DNA of 30,430 nucleotides from JBEKHT01 sp050012135 (GCA_050012135.1 JBEKHT010000029.1:1-30430), one strand, 5' to 3'; shown: positions 1 to 7,006, counted from the stretch's first letter. Notes: a model not told the origin generated them from the letters alone. A program made the numbers and translations.

Positions 1-124
1 CATTCACCTGCGAAAACGAGAGTTCCGTTTCATCCATGAAGCGCTTGAAGTCACTCATCGAGCGTTGCATGAAGACCTTGACCCATTCATGCAGAACTTC
101 TGAGAATCTTGTAGTTGACGACAT
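1..124 (-). CDS. MarR-family transcriptional regulator, N-terminal part (runs off left edge)
   Basis: Reading leftwards from an ATG at 122-124, the frame is open to the window edge (41 codons). It has the look of a MarR N-terminal helix: a segment on the pattern of FMQRSMSDFKRFMDE followed by LSFSQVN, which in this family leads into the first DNA-binding helices. MarR proteins are dimeric winged-helix repressors that usually control their own promoter and a neighbouring gene and respond to small aromatic or oxidant ligands. The winged helix itself lies outside the window, so the family call rests on the first 41 residues only. A strong promoter and an inverted repeat lie directly upstream, which fits autoregulation. 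The ATG is the only good start before the promoter. Its target gene cannot be seen. Confidence 0.6.
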   Translation of the reverse strand, partial: MSSTTRFSEVLHEWVKVFMQRSMSDFKRFMDETELSFSQVN

Positions 125-160
125 AGTTAATGTCCCTGGTTAGTTACAAGGCGTTAACTA
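124..160. promoter_or_regulatory. Operator-like inverted repeat over the MarR-like gene's promoter and start
   Basis: TAGTTAA at 124-130 is the exact reverse complement of TTAACTA at 154-160, and a related GTTAGTTAC sits between them near 139-147. The right arm overlaps the -10 box and the left arm touches the start codon. Bound protein would therefore block transcription, the usual arrangement for MarR autorepression. The assignment is by position and symmetry only. Confidence 0.4.
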
Positions 161-185
161 TATCAATTAATGTCTGTTTTGTCAA
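157..185 (-). promoter_or_regulatory. Sigma-70-type promoter of the MarR-like gene
   Basis: On the minus strand a perfect -35 box TTGACA (180-185) is followed after exactly 17 bases by TATAGT (157-162), five of six matches to the -10 consensus. Transcription would start near 150, about 25 bases before the regulator's ATG. The surrounding bases are AT-rich compared with the GC-rich neighbourhood. This is the clearest promoter in the window. Confidence 0.75.
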
Positions 186-604
186 GGTCCCTATGACCGG
201 GAATCGTGCAACAAGTCCTACTTACGGAGGGACGATGCGGCCAAAGGGAAGATTGGAGATGTCGAGAGGTTGAATGCGTATTTCAGCGTGAATAGCAGGG
301 GACAGAAGCCTTTTCGCGCCCGAAAAAGCAGATGACCGCGCAATAGGCTCGGGGAGCAATCAGGAGCATTGTGAAACCGGGGACAGAGTAAGTGGGTTGA
401 GCCCCCGTACAGAGGGTTGATTGCTGCGGACCTGCTGGAATTGCTCATGTCGCTGGGCGGCGTGCAGATGTTTCGGGAATGGCCCCCTTTTGAGCTCGGT
501 TCGGGGGAGCCTACGACCTCGCGCCCCTTGACCGCAGGGCTTTCATGGATCTTGATCGGCGGACTCGGGCGGACGGCTGCTCGGCCACAAGTTGAAGGCG
601 GACA
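186..604. other. Non-coding stretch between MarR-like gene and flavodoxin
   Basis: About 420 bases with no ORF that reads like a protein. The short open frames at 218-448 (minus) and 417-608 (plus) have biased, repetitive composition, no ribosome binding site and no recognisable motif. I searched for an attC-like fold after the flavodoxin stop and did not find one. Confidence 0.5.
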
Positions 605-1096
605 CTAGTCTGACCCAGCTGCCTGCGCGACCTTGCGTGCCCACTCGGCTGCCCGCTCTACTTCACCTGGCTCAAGGTGCTCCATCTCATGGCGGCGCTT
701 CTGGCCTTTCGGAGGGATGTCTCGTTCGATGAAGAAGCTCTCGGGGGGGACAATGAGCTGCGCGCCAAGCTTCTTCAGAAGGCGCGCTACCCGCTGCGCC
801 GCTGAGCCCGTCAGCCAAGCCGCCATCCGATAGCGAGTATCGAAGGCTGCCGCCTTTAGGCCTCTGAGGCCCCGGCGAGGTACAGCCCCAAGAACTGCCT
901 CCAGGTTCGCGGTCATCCGCTGCCGTTGCGTCGGGCCGCCGACGATCAACAAGCCGACCTGCCCCGGGTCGAGCTTGCTTATGTGGCCCGCATCTTGCAG
1001 GCGGACTGAGATCGTAGGCGGCAGGGCCGCAGCGATTGCCCGAGCTATCTGCTCCGTGTTCCCGAACTGGGTGTCGAAGACGACGATAGCGTTCAA
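605..1096 (-). CDS. Flavodoxin-like FMN protein
   Basis: 163 residues, the normal size of a short-chain flavodoxin. The N-terminus is a beta strand running into the FMN phosphate loop T-Q-F-G-N-T at residues 9-14, the classical T-x-[FY]-G-[NH]-T pattern. A second segment, IVGGPTQRQRMTANL, matches the region after the 50s strand that flanks the flavin ring. Flavodoxins are soluble one-electron carriers or, in this stand-alone form, flavodoxin domains fused or paired with oxidases. The start is TTG at 1096, because no ATG or GTG lies in frame nearby and AAAGGGG precedes it at 7 bases. It lies 32 bases downstream of the attC-like element at 1128-1195, so it may itself be a cassette gene, although no matching element follows its stop. 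Redox partner unknown. Confidence 0.8.
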   Translation of the reverse strand: MNAIVVFDTQFGNTEQIARAIAAALPPTISVRLQDAGHISKLDPGQVGLLIVGGPTQRQRMTANLEAVLGAVPRRGLRGLKAAAFDTRYRMAAWLTGSAAQRVARLLKKLGAQLIVPPESFFIERDIPPKGQKRRHEMEHLEPGEVERAAEWARKVAQAAGSD

Positions 1097-1127
1097 GTGA
1101 GACCCCTTTCATTGAGTTCAAGCCGCC

Positions 1128-1195
1128 GCCTAATAGTGCGGTTCAGCCGCTCGCGGAGCGGTGCCGAAGCGAGTCGGCTGAACCGCTTGTTGGGC
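1128..1195 (-). mobile_element. Putative integron attC site (cassette recombination site) after the hydrolase gene
   Basis: Read on the minus strand, the 68-bp element begins with GCCCAAC (1195-1189), which fits the RYYYAAC end of attC, and ends with ATTAGGC (1134-1128), one base off GTTRRRY. Inside lies a perfect 12-bp inverted repeat (1138-1149 with 1175-1186). A single unpaired base at 1174 follows, then a second 5-bp stem (1150-1154 with 1169-1173) and a 14-base loop. Terminal 7-mers, an inner stem with an extrahelical base and an apical loop are the known architecture of attC sites. There is no T-tract, so it is not a simple terminator. It starts 20 bases after the hydrolase stop and lies ahead of the flavodoxin, the expected place in a cassette array. 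No integrase gene is in the window. Confidence 0.65.
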
Positions 1196-1214
1196 GCAGA
1201 CACGCCGCAAGACC

Positions 1215-2430
1215 CTACTGAAACACTTCATCGAGCCAGTCAAAGACCACAGCCTGCATGAGTGCATAGTTATTGACTTGACAATGGGCTTCTGCGCCTT
1301 CGTCCAAAGTGAACAGGCGCTTGTCTTTATGCGACGCATTGATGGCTGCATAGAACTCATTCATCTGGCGGATTTGCTCTTCTGACTCGCCGGTTCCGGA
1401 CAAGCATAGCGTCGGGCAGGTAATGTCACTGATTCGCCCGTCAATATTGGCTTTGCGGCCTATCTTTTCCAAGGCGTCTGAGAGACGGGTAACACCCGCC
1501 TGCCAACAGAATTTCACGGCAGCAATAACTGGCAAGGGGCTCCGCAATCGGGAGAGTTTGAGGAGCGCATCGCCGACCGGGGCGGGCGCCTTCAACAGCA
1601 TGGGGGGGATTTCAATCGTTGCCAAGCGGTAGAAATCGGTGATCGGTGCATTCGCCACACAGGCTTTGATGCGCTTATCGAACACAACAGAACGGATGAC
1701 CATGTACCCACCGCCACTGACGCCATAGATGCCAAGGGGGTCGGCGTCCACTTCTGGCCGGGTGAGCAAATAGTCTACAACCACCTTCATCGGCCTTTCA
1801 TAATCATGCCGGAAGTAGAGGCCACTGAAAGGTGTGTCGCCCTGTCCCGGCAGATCCACACACAGTACGTTCCAGCCCCGCCGGATGCCGGGCGCACCCG
1901 CCCAAAAGTACAACTGCTCGGCGCAGGTTTCGCCACCACCAATCATGATCAGCGTCTTGCGCTTCTGCATGTTGAAAGTGGGGCGGAAGAAGTAGCCGGG
2001 TAGTGCTTGACCTTCAAAAGGGATGGCAATGGTTTCGACTGGCGTGTCCAGGAAGGTCATGGCCCGCCGGAAGCAGGGTTTGAGCGGATTGCCATGTTGG
2101 GCGCAAACGTACATCGCGTGGGCGAATGAAAATGGAAGCGGTATTGCAGTAGGTGAAGGCACGCAGGTAGGCCTCACGGGCGGTAACCCGATGGCCTTTT
2201 TGACCGGCAATGACGGCCTGGGCTTCAACCCGCCGGGCCATGTCCAGCCAGCCCTTGGCCCAACTTTCCGGGTCGCCATCCTTGATCCGGGAGGCGACGT
2301 AGTAGCATTCGCCGTGTGCTGCGCCGCACTCAAGTTGGTTGGCCAACACCCATTTGAAATAGAAATCCATGTCTTCATTTTGAAAGTAGTAGCGTTGCTG
2401 ACTGCGTTGCCAGAGTCTGTCGTTGCTCAT
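1215..2430 (-). pseudogene. Alpha/beta-hydrolase (acyl-peptidase/DUF1100-like), interrupted by a +1 frameshift
   Basis: The two reading frames join into one protein of about 404 residues. The first (ATG at 2430) gives a helical N-terminal cap ending near AYLRAFTY, and the second gives the hydrolase core. The frames meet at a CCC run (GGG on the plus strand, 2076-2078): dropping one base gives Q-T-C-F-R-R-A-M, restoring the family pattern of a cap helix followed by the core. The core has the nucleophile elbow G-V-S-G-G-G, an acidic residue after LSGTGESEE, and the catalytic His in AEAHCQ, so the Ser-Asp/Glu-His triad is intact. Such proteins are soluble serine hydrolases of unknown substrate. 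The gene sits alone between two attC-like elements. Either a real recent inactivation or a single sequencing error explains the shift, since everything else is well kept. Confidence 0.75.
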
Positions 2431-2477
2431 ACTAAACCTGTTTGAGCCCGAGGCTTCGTAGGAAATACACACGAAGC

Positions 2478-2545
2478 GCCGAACGGTGGGCATCCGCAGC
2501 CAGCTGAGCGGAGCGAATCAGGTTGGCTGCATGCCATGGTTAGCC
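2478..2545 (-). mobile_element. Putative attC-like element upstream of the hydrolase
   Basis: This element is also 68 bp, in the same orientation as 1128-1195. On the minus strand it runs from GGCTAAC (2545-2539) to GTTCGGC (2484-2478), each one base away from the attC consensus ends. The inner arms are 2524-2535 and 2489-2502, which pair over 12 bases with a two-base GG bulge in the second arm (extrahelical bases). It lies 48 bases before the hydrolase start, so hydrolase plus the 1128-1195 element would be one cassette of about 1.35 kb. The end 7-mers are degenerate, so it is weaker than the first. An ordinary hairpin is the alternative. Confidence 0.45.
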
Positions 2546-3390
2546 CGCGCCTCCATTTCGAATGGGATGCTCGGCCTTCTCTTGCGGCCCGCTCAATGCT
2601 TGCAGAAGATCTGTGACCGCTTCAATTTGGCGACAGGCCTTTCTGTTTTCAACCGAACCCTTCCCGGATAGGTATGTCGAGTGAGTGTCCTCTCGCGGGC
2701 CATTGGGCCCCTTTTTGATCTCCGAGGAGCATTGTATAGGGCGGGAGGGGGAAGTCAATGGCACACATTGCCTCAGATCCGAAATTGCCGTCAGATTGGC
2801 TTGGAAGCGGTGTGCGCGCAGTTCGATCTACGAATCAAGAGGGCACATTGTTGGCGGGCAGGGGGCTTGTGCCGTTGTTTGATTCATCCCCATGAACAAG
2901 GGCAGGGGGGACACGGCGTGGGCACGTGAGGAGGGCAAATAGCGAGGGAACACAAGGAGGAGGTGCATCGAGGGAAGTTGACGCGGCCGTCTCGGCCACG
3001 AGAAAAGGCGCGTAACGCATGGGGCTGGCTGCGACGCTCAACCAGCCTTGCGAGCGCATCTCCAGATACTGCAACTGATGGCGGTAGTTGGTGAAATGGC
3101 CAGCTTGCTTGATGTATCTGCGCGGTACGTTGTAGTTCATTTGGCGTTAATCACTATCCGGTACGATGTCCCCGGTCTTGATGAGATTCGCTTACGACGA
3201 GAGGAGATCAAGCACAGAAGCCTGGAGTTGACGGGGTCGGAGGAGACGCACAAGCGGCAAGCAGCTGCACGACGCCGGGGCAATGCGGGTGGTCGTCTAA
3301 GCCGCGGAGTGTTTCTTGACTTGTGGCCCCGGCTTTTCCTGCCCTTGCTGACTCGATGCAGAGATCGGCCTTCCCCAGTCCGTCGGTACG
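2546..3390. other. Long stretch without a recognisable gene
   Basis: Several open frames exist on both strands, but none has a ribosome binding site combined with a protein-like sequence. The only structure I see is the first copy of a 138-bp repeat at 3043-3180 (listed separately). The minus frame at 2540-2764 ends inside the attC-like element and looks fortuitous. Confidence 0.45.
3043..3180 (+). repeat. 138-bp imperfect repeat, copy 1
   Basis: It aligns over its whole length, without gaps by eye, to 4704-4841. Shared blocks include ATGGCGGT, TTGGTGAAA, CCAGC, TAATTCAT/TAGTTCAT and AATCAC, and a TACGAT here replaces TACAAT in the other copy. Both copies lie upstream of plus-strand genes, so the repeat may carry a promoter: TACGAT at 3162-3167 would be a -10 box, although no good -35 is visible. 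On the minus strand both copies also encode a similar peptide beginning MNY, whose meaning is unclear. Confidence 0.6.
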
Positions 3391-3646
3391 ATGCCCAATG
3401 AGCTGGGCTGGCAGATCCCTTCCGAGGCCTCGCGCTTGAGCCGGGTGGACAGTGTCATGGGCATCGTCGTCGGGATCGGGGTGGTGTTCAACTTCGGGAA
3501 GACAGGCGGGGTGCGCACAAAGGTCGTCCCCGGCTCGCCAATGCAGGCCTTCGGCTTGGCGGAAGGCGGCGCCCGCGTTCTTTGGCTATTACACCGCCAA
3601 CCAGGTCGCCCACCTCCACCCCATCAACGCCTTGCGTCACGAGTAG
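3391..3646 (+). pseudogene. C-terminal remnant of a MacB/FtsX-type ABC transporter permease
   Basis: The frame from 3391 gives a short hydrophobic helix (SVMGIVVGIGVVF) and then, after a frame change near 3570, the frame ending with TAG at 3644-3646 gives FFGYYTANQVAHLHPINALRHE cut into two parts, FFGYYTANQ and HLHPINALRHE. This is close to the well-known C-terminus of MacB/FtsX permeases, FFGxYPAxxAxxLxPIxALRxE. Only the last transmembrane region survives; the large periplasmic domain and the first helices are missing. These permeases work with a HlyD-type adaptor and an ATPase to export peptides or lipoproteins. The small lipoprotein directly downstream belongs to a type I know beside such permeases in Anaerolineae, so this is probably what remains of that operon. 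Confidence 0.55.
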
Positions 3647-3689
3647 GTGACGCAGGTTGAAATGAGAAAACTTGGAAAGGACTTGTCGA

Positions 3690-4334
3690 ATGAAGAAAGT
3701 ACTGTTTTCCCTCAACGGGATCGTCATGATCGGGGCACTCATCCTGTCAGCGTGTGCCAGTAAAGCCAGCCCAACCGCATCTTCCGCTGGCGGCCCCCCG
3801 AGCGCAAACGGCGGGGCGGGTGCTGGGTTCGCCAATCAGCCTCTCCCTCTGGCGGCGCAGCTGGTGGTCGGTACGTTCAAGCTGGAGGGAACGGCAAATG
3901 CCGTCGACGCCAAGGAAGCGGCTAACCTGGTTCCGCTCTGGCAGTCCTACACCCAGCTGATCAGCAGCAACACCGCAGACCCGGCCCAGATTGACGCCGT
4001 CGTCTCGCAAATCCAGAGCACGATGACGCCACAGCAGGTCCAGGCCATCACCGCCATGAACCTGACCACCCAGGACGAATTCACCACGATGAGCTCTCTT
4101 GGACTGGGTGGTTTCCGCGGCGGCGCAAACGGCACTCTGGGCTTTGGCGCTACCCCGCGTGCAGGCGGAGGCGGGGGTGGCTTTTCGGGCGGCGGGGCAG
4201 GAGGCGGAGGCACCCGGCCCACCCCCGACGCGACTCAACGGGCTGCTAGGGCCCAAGTCGGGAACCGAATTCCCACCGCCCTGATGAACGCCTTGATCAG
4301 CCTGCTGCAGAAAGAAGCACCGCCCTCCAGCTAA
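3690..4334 (+). CDS. Lipoprotein of the kind found beside MacB-type exporters
   Basis: 214 residues. The signal peptide has a KK start, a hydrophobic core and the lipobox L-S-A-C with the lipidated cysteine at residue 22. A short low-complexity linker follows, then a helical core (about residues 45-120) with the motif LPLAAQLVVGTFKLEG, a stretch on LVPLWQSY, and repeated Q-rich helices (MTPQQVQAITAM). The last third is Gly-rich, a GGGGG-type linker, with a final helix ending in ALISLLQKE. The ATG at 3690 is preferred over an upstream TTG because GGAAAGG (3674-3680) precedes it at a workable distance. Proteins with this core usually sit next to HlyD/MacB export genes, and a MacB remnant ends 43 bases upstream. 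The exact function is unknown. A stem-loop terminator follows the stop. Confidence 0.75.
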   Translation: MKKVLFSLNGIVMIGALILSACASKASPTASSAGGPPSANGGAGAGFANQPLPLAAQLVVGTFKLEGTANAVDAKEAANLVPLWQSYTQLISSNTADPAQIDAVVSQIQSTMTPQQVQAITAMNLTTQDEFTTMSSLGLGGFRGGANGTLGFGATPRAGGGGGGFSGGGAGGGGTRPTPDATQRAARAQVGNRIPTALMNALISLLQKEAPPSS

Positions 4335-4354
4335 GCGGATATCTCTGACCAGTG

Positions 4355-4392
4355 CAATCGCATTCTCGTGTTGATCGGCGAGAATGCGATTG
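4355..4392 (+). terminator. Stem-loop terminator after the lipoprotein gene
   Basis: A perfect 14-bp stem (4355-4368 with 4379-4392) with a 10-base loop begins 20 bases after the stop. The downstream tract is only weakly T-rich (CCTCTCGTCGTTG), so it may act as a factor-dependent terminator or an mRNA 3' stabiliser. Confidence 0.6.
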
Positions 4393-4855
4393 CCTCTCGT
4401 CGTTGTCAAATTGAACAGTATTCTGACCTACTCCCCATGGAGTACGCGAATAGGGCACGCTCGAGATAGTCACAACCACAACCGTTCTGGTGATCGAAGT
4501 TGAAACGAGGCTGGTCTCGTGGGTGGAAACTTGACCAGCCCCGAGTGGCTGCGGCATCCTCACAGCTTTGAACGGCGTCGAGGCGCTTCCCGTGGGGCAT
4601 CGCTAGGATTCAGACCTGATCATCCCTCGACACCATGATGGCCGAGATGGACGGGCACGAGGTCATGCTCATCTGCCGCCAAGGCCATGACACGCCGATC
4701 AAGCAGCCTTCCGAGCGCGTCTCCCGATATTGCATCCGATGGCGGTGGTTGGTGAAACAGCCAGCCTGCTGGGAATATTCGCCTAGTGCACTGTAATTCA
4801 TGTGGCGCTAATCACAATCCGATACAATATCCCTACTCTTGAAAGGAAGTGTTCA
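4393..4855. other. Leader region of the zinc-ribbon gene, without a gene of its own
   Basis: The region holds copy 2 of the 138-bp repeat (4704-4841). The rest, 4393-4703, has no convincing ORF. A plus-strand frame from about 4634 to the TAA just before 4800 reads without stops for some 55 codons through the repeat, but it has no recognisable family and copy 1 has stops in the same frame. Confidence 0.4.
4704..4841 (+). repeat. 138-bp imperfect repeat, copy 2
   Basis: This is the partner of 3043-3180. It ends 15 bases before the start codon of the zinc-ribbon membrane protein, directly before its ribosome binding site. TACAAT at 4823-4828 would be a good -10 box if a start site lies near 4835, but no matching -35 is seen at 16-18 bases. 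Confidence 0.6.
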
Positions 4856-5350
4856 ATGAAACCTGTTTGGAAATGGATGATTGGCATTGTCGTAGGATTG
4901 GTCGTCGTGGCGGCCGTGGTGGGAGGCGTGATCCTGGTCAGGAATTATCTTCCGGTCCGCCACATGGCTTTCCAGGCGCAGAGGGTTCAGCCTGGGCAGC
5001 CGTCGCAACCTGGACGGACAGTACGTCCTGAGCAGCCTTCGCAACCCGCACAGCCAGTCCGTCCGTTCGGTAATCCTTATTCTGGCGGGCCCGGTTTTGG
5101 CATGCGCGGCTTCGGCCTGATGGGCTGGGGAATGATGCCTTTTGGCGGTTTCTTGGGCGGCTTCGTCAGTGGCTTCTTCGGCGGATTGTTCACGTTGGCC
5201 TTACTGGTATTGCTGGTCTTGGGGATTATCTGGCTGGTCAGGACCAACAATACGTCAAAGCAAGTCGTCGAGGTGCACAGCTGCGTCAACTGCGGCAAAC
5301 CGGTCCAGGCCGACTGGAGGAATTGCCCCTACTGCGGCAAGAAACAATAA
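4856..5350 (+). CDS. Membrane protein with C-terminal zinc ribbon
   Basis: 164 residues. An N-terminal transmembrane helix (about residues 8-29, WMIGIVVGL...) follows a short positive start. A Pro/Gln-rich segment with repeated QPSQP-like units comes next, then a Gly/Phe/Met-rich stretch and a second helix near residues 115-135 (LALLVLLVLGIIWLV). The tail carries two Cys pairs, C-V-N-C-G-K and C-P-Y-C-G-K, a zinc-ribbon of the kind that ends many small bacterial membrane proteins. The tail is probably cytoplasmic. GAAAGGAAG sits 6 bases before the ATG, which decides the start; the longer frame from 4802 has no such site. Function unknown. A terminator follows at 5379. Confidence 0.8.
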   Translation: MKPVWKWMIGIVVGLVVVAAVVGGVILVRNYLPVRHMAFQAQRVQPGQPSQPGRTVRPEQPSQPAQPVRPFGNPYSGGPGFGMRGFGLMGWGMMPFGGFLGGFVSGFFGGLFTLALLVLLVLGIIWLVRTNNTSKQVVEVHSCVNCGKPVQADWRNCPYCGKKQ

Positions 5351-5378
5351 CCTTCTGCTTCTCCCCTTGAGATTGGAG

Positions 5379-5414
5379 ATCGCCTCCGGAGATCGCGGAG
5401 GCGATTGTCTTCTT
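5379..5414 (+). terminator. Rho-independent-type terminator after the zinc-ribbon gene
   Basis: A perfect 10-bp stem, ATCGCCTCCG (5379-5388) with CGGAGGCGAT (5396-5405), has a 7-base loop and is followed by TGTCTTCTT. It starts 28 bases after the stop codon. Confidence 0.7.
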
Positions 5415-5431
5415 ACGTGGTGAGAGGCCAA

Positions 5432-5817
5432 TCTTCCGTCGGCTCGGTCATCTCCTATCGGACGGTCATCAACAGCTTTTCGGCCCAGAGCCCGTTCAGG
5501 GTGAAGCAGGGAGCCTGAAGATGGTGGGGCAGGGCCCGGGCCAGACCCTGGTCGAAGGAGGCATTCTACATATTGATCACCACCGTGTGGTAGTTTCGGA
5601 TGGGAGTCTGCTCGGCCAGCAAGTCCAACGCTGTTACTCGCCGCATTACTGAGGTCGGGAGCGTGGGGTCTTTGGTGTTCAGCGCAACGAAAGATGGATG
5701 GCCTTGGGTGTCCCGCCTGTGGGCCGCCTCCTGGATCTGGTCCTGCTAGGTCCCGCCATCTTTGGCCGGATGCATGTCGAGGAGTGGCCCATGCTCCTCT
5801 CGGCAGTGACTACGTCG
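5432..5817 (-). pseudogene. Decayed protein gene of unknown family
   Basis: The minus strand reads as one protein-like frame interrupted by three stop codons. From right to left along the plus strand it reads EEHGPLLDMHPAKDGG, then QDQIQEAAHRRDTQGHPSF, then LDLLAEQTPIRNYHTVVINM, then NASFDQGLARALPHHLQ and LNGLWAEKLL. These segments stay in the same frame and have natural amino-acid composition, so this is a recently decayed gene rather than chance. I do not recognise the family. It is convergent with the zinc-ribbon gene and lies just downstream of the VOC gene on the same strand. Confidence 0.45.
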
Positions 5818-5929
5818 TGGCGACTGATCAGGTCGCTGACTTAGCTTGGCTGGAAGTCGCGCCACGCCAGGAGCTCCAGTCGCGGCTGGGCCCGGTGCTC
5901 TTCTGGAAGTTACACCAGAGCGTCGGTGG

Positions 5930-6340
5930 TCAGGTTGCCTTTCGGGTTGTTCGGCGGGAACTTGCTGGTGTGCGTTGCCGAGCCGCTTTGGGTCGTGCGT
6001 GCAGGGGCTGGTAGACCCCCAGCTTCCCACCGCCGGGGAGCTTAACCTGAGTGAGTTCACCCCAACTCATGCTTTGGATCGGACTGCAAGAAACACCTTG
6101 CTTCCTCATCGCCGATACAAATGCACGGATGTCGGCGCACATGAAATAGAACTCGTGTATGTTGTTCTTCGTGAACGGATGAATGGCCACCTCTGCGGGG
6201 GGCAACCCGAAGATGAGCCACCCTTCGCCGGCGTCGACATGTGACAGTCCCAGGATGTCGCGAAGAAACGCGCGATCCGCGTCGGCCTTCCTGCTGTAGA
6301 TAATCGAGTGTGCACCAATAATCATTCTATTCTTTGTCAT
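5930..6340 (-). CDS. VOC-superfamily (glyoxalase/bleomycin-resistance fold) protein
   Basis: 136 residues, a single two-module VOC domain of the usual size. The start has the first beta strand with a metal-ligand-like His (IIGAHSIIYS, His11), then ADRAFLRDILGLSHVD, the typical helix and loop between strands. The middle strand GWLIFGLPPAEVAIHP and the second-module strand HEFYFMCADI follow, and the end is VKLPGGGKLGVYQP. VOC proteins are cytosolic metalloenzymes (glyoxalases, dioxygenases, fosfomycin or bleomycin resistance proteins) or binding proteins, and the substrate cannot be told from the sequence. GGAAAGGAAAG precedes the ATG. The last 25 residues are Arg/Thr-rich and not part of the fold, perhaps a read-on into decayed DNA. 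Confidence 0.8.
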   Translation of the reverse strand: MTKNRMIIGAHSIIYSRKADADRAFLRDILGLSHVDAGEGWLIFGLPPAEVAIHPFTKNNIHEFYFMCADIRAFVSAMRKQGVSCSPIQSMSWGELTQVKLPGGGKLGVYQPLHARPKAARQRTPASSRRTTRKAT

Positions 6341-6469
6341 CTTGCTTTCCTTTCCGTATTCTCAAATGATATGCGGCCCCGGGAGAAGCCAGAACCATTG
6401 CAATAGGTGTTCGGCCAAATGATGACTGACGTGTTTGATTCTGCGTGCGAAAAGCCGGGGGGCTGCAAC

Positions 6470-6823
6470 CTAGAAGGTGGAGTCGCTCAGCTGCGCCATC
6501 ATGTTCTCTCTTGATTCCCGGATGTGCGCCGCCAGCCCGTGACCATCGGCCACAGCCCTGCGGCCATGCGACTTGGTCTCGATCAGGATTGGGCCGCTGT
6601 GTTTGCCAAGTAGGATATGGCCAAGGTTGCCATAGGGAGAGCGGATTTCGTTTTCGACGCAGTGGTCTTCACCGAGGCCAGCCAAGAGGAGCCCCACTTC
6701 TGTTTCCCCCTTGACCTCCCGGACGATTCGCCGTCCTGGCTTCAGGATCCGCCCAAGCCACAACTTTCGGTCATATCTCAGATGACGCCCCAGTTCATCC
6801 ATCCCGCGCTTATCGCGAGCCAT
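6470..6823 (-). pseudogene. Truncated NERD (nuclease-related) domain protein
   Basis: About 117 residues. The core matches the NERD fold: V-K-G-E-T-E-V-G-LLL, then ENEIRSPYGNLGHILLG, then ILIETKSHGRR, following the family pattern G-E...L...N.....G-N-I-D-H-V-V-V-G...v-i-E-t-K. The Asp of the IDH motif is Gly here (LGH), which would remove a predicted nuclease residue. The protein stops about 20 residues after the E-x-K strand, well before the family's usual end, and the N-terminus upstream of residue 61 of the open frame is not protein-like. The Met at 6823 is only a guess. NERD domains occur in stand-alone or helicase-fused proteins of uncertain role in DNA processing. Most likely an inactive remnant. 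Confidence 0.5.
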
Positions 6824-6890
6824 CCCCCTGTTATTCGGTGATAGACCGATGTAGCCAAGGGAGCGCAGAGCCTGGCGTGCCATTGCCTTT

Positions 6891-7006
6891 GGCCATCCCC
6901 GTTTGTGGAGGGGCTCCGTTCTTGTGCAAGTTCTGCGCGGAGGGCAAATGCAGGAAAGGAAAGGCCGACTTGCTGCATTTACCTGATCGGCTCTTGAAGA
7001 CACTAC
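6891..7006 (-). repeat. 3' flank of lipoprotein cassette, copy 1
   Basis: It is similar to 16020-16135, which lies in the same place after the paralogous gene. Both begin with GCCATCCCCGTTTGTG on the plus strand and share a block ending in GGAG(G/C)GCAAATGCA. The lipoprotein genes were therefore duplicated together with about 110 bases of downstream DNA. Confidence 0.55.

Noticed and set aside
1128..1195. Reading the 12-bp inverted repeat as a rho-independent terminator of the hydrolase gene
   Set aside because: No T-tract follows on either strand, and the outer heptamers and the extrahelical base fit attC better. A factor-dependent terminator remains possible.
2095..2101. GTTGGGC, an attC-like heptamer, inside the hydrolase gene
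   Set aside because: There is no partner heptamer at the right distance and no inner stem; it is part of a coding sequence. Similar GTTGGGC strings near 20225 and 22503 were rejected for the same reason.
2540..2764. Minus-strand 74-codon frame as a possible further cassette gene
   Set aside because: It ends inside the attC-like element, has no ribosome binding site and no protein pattern.
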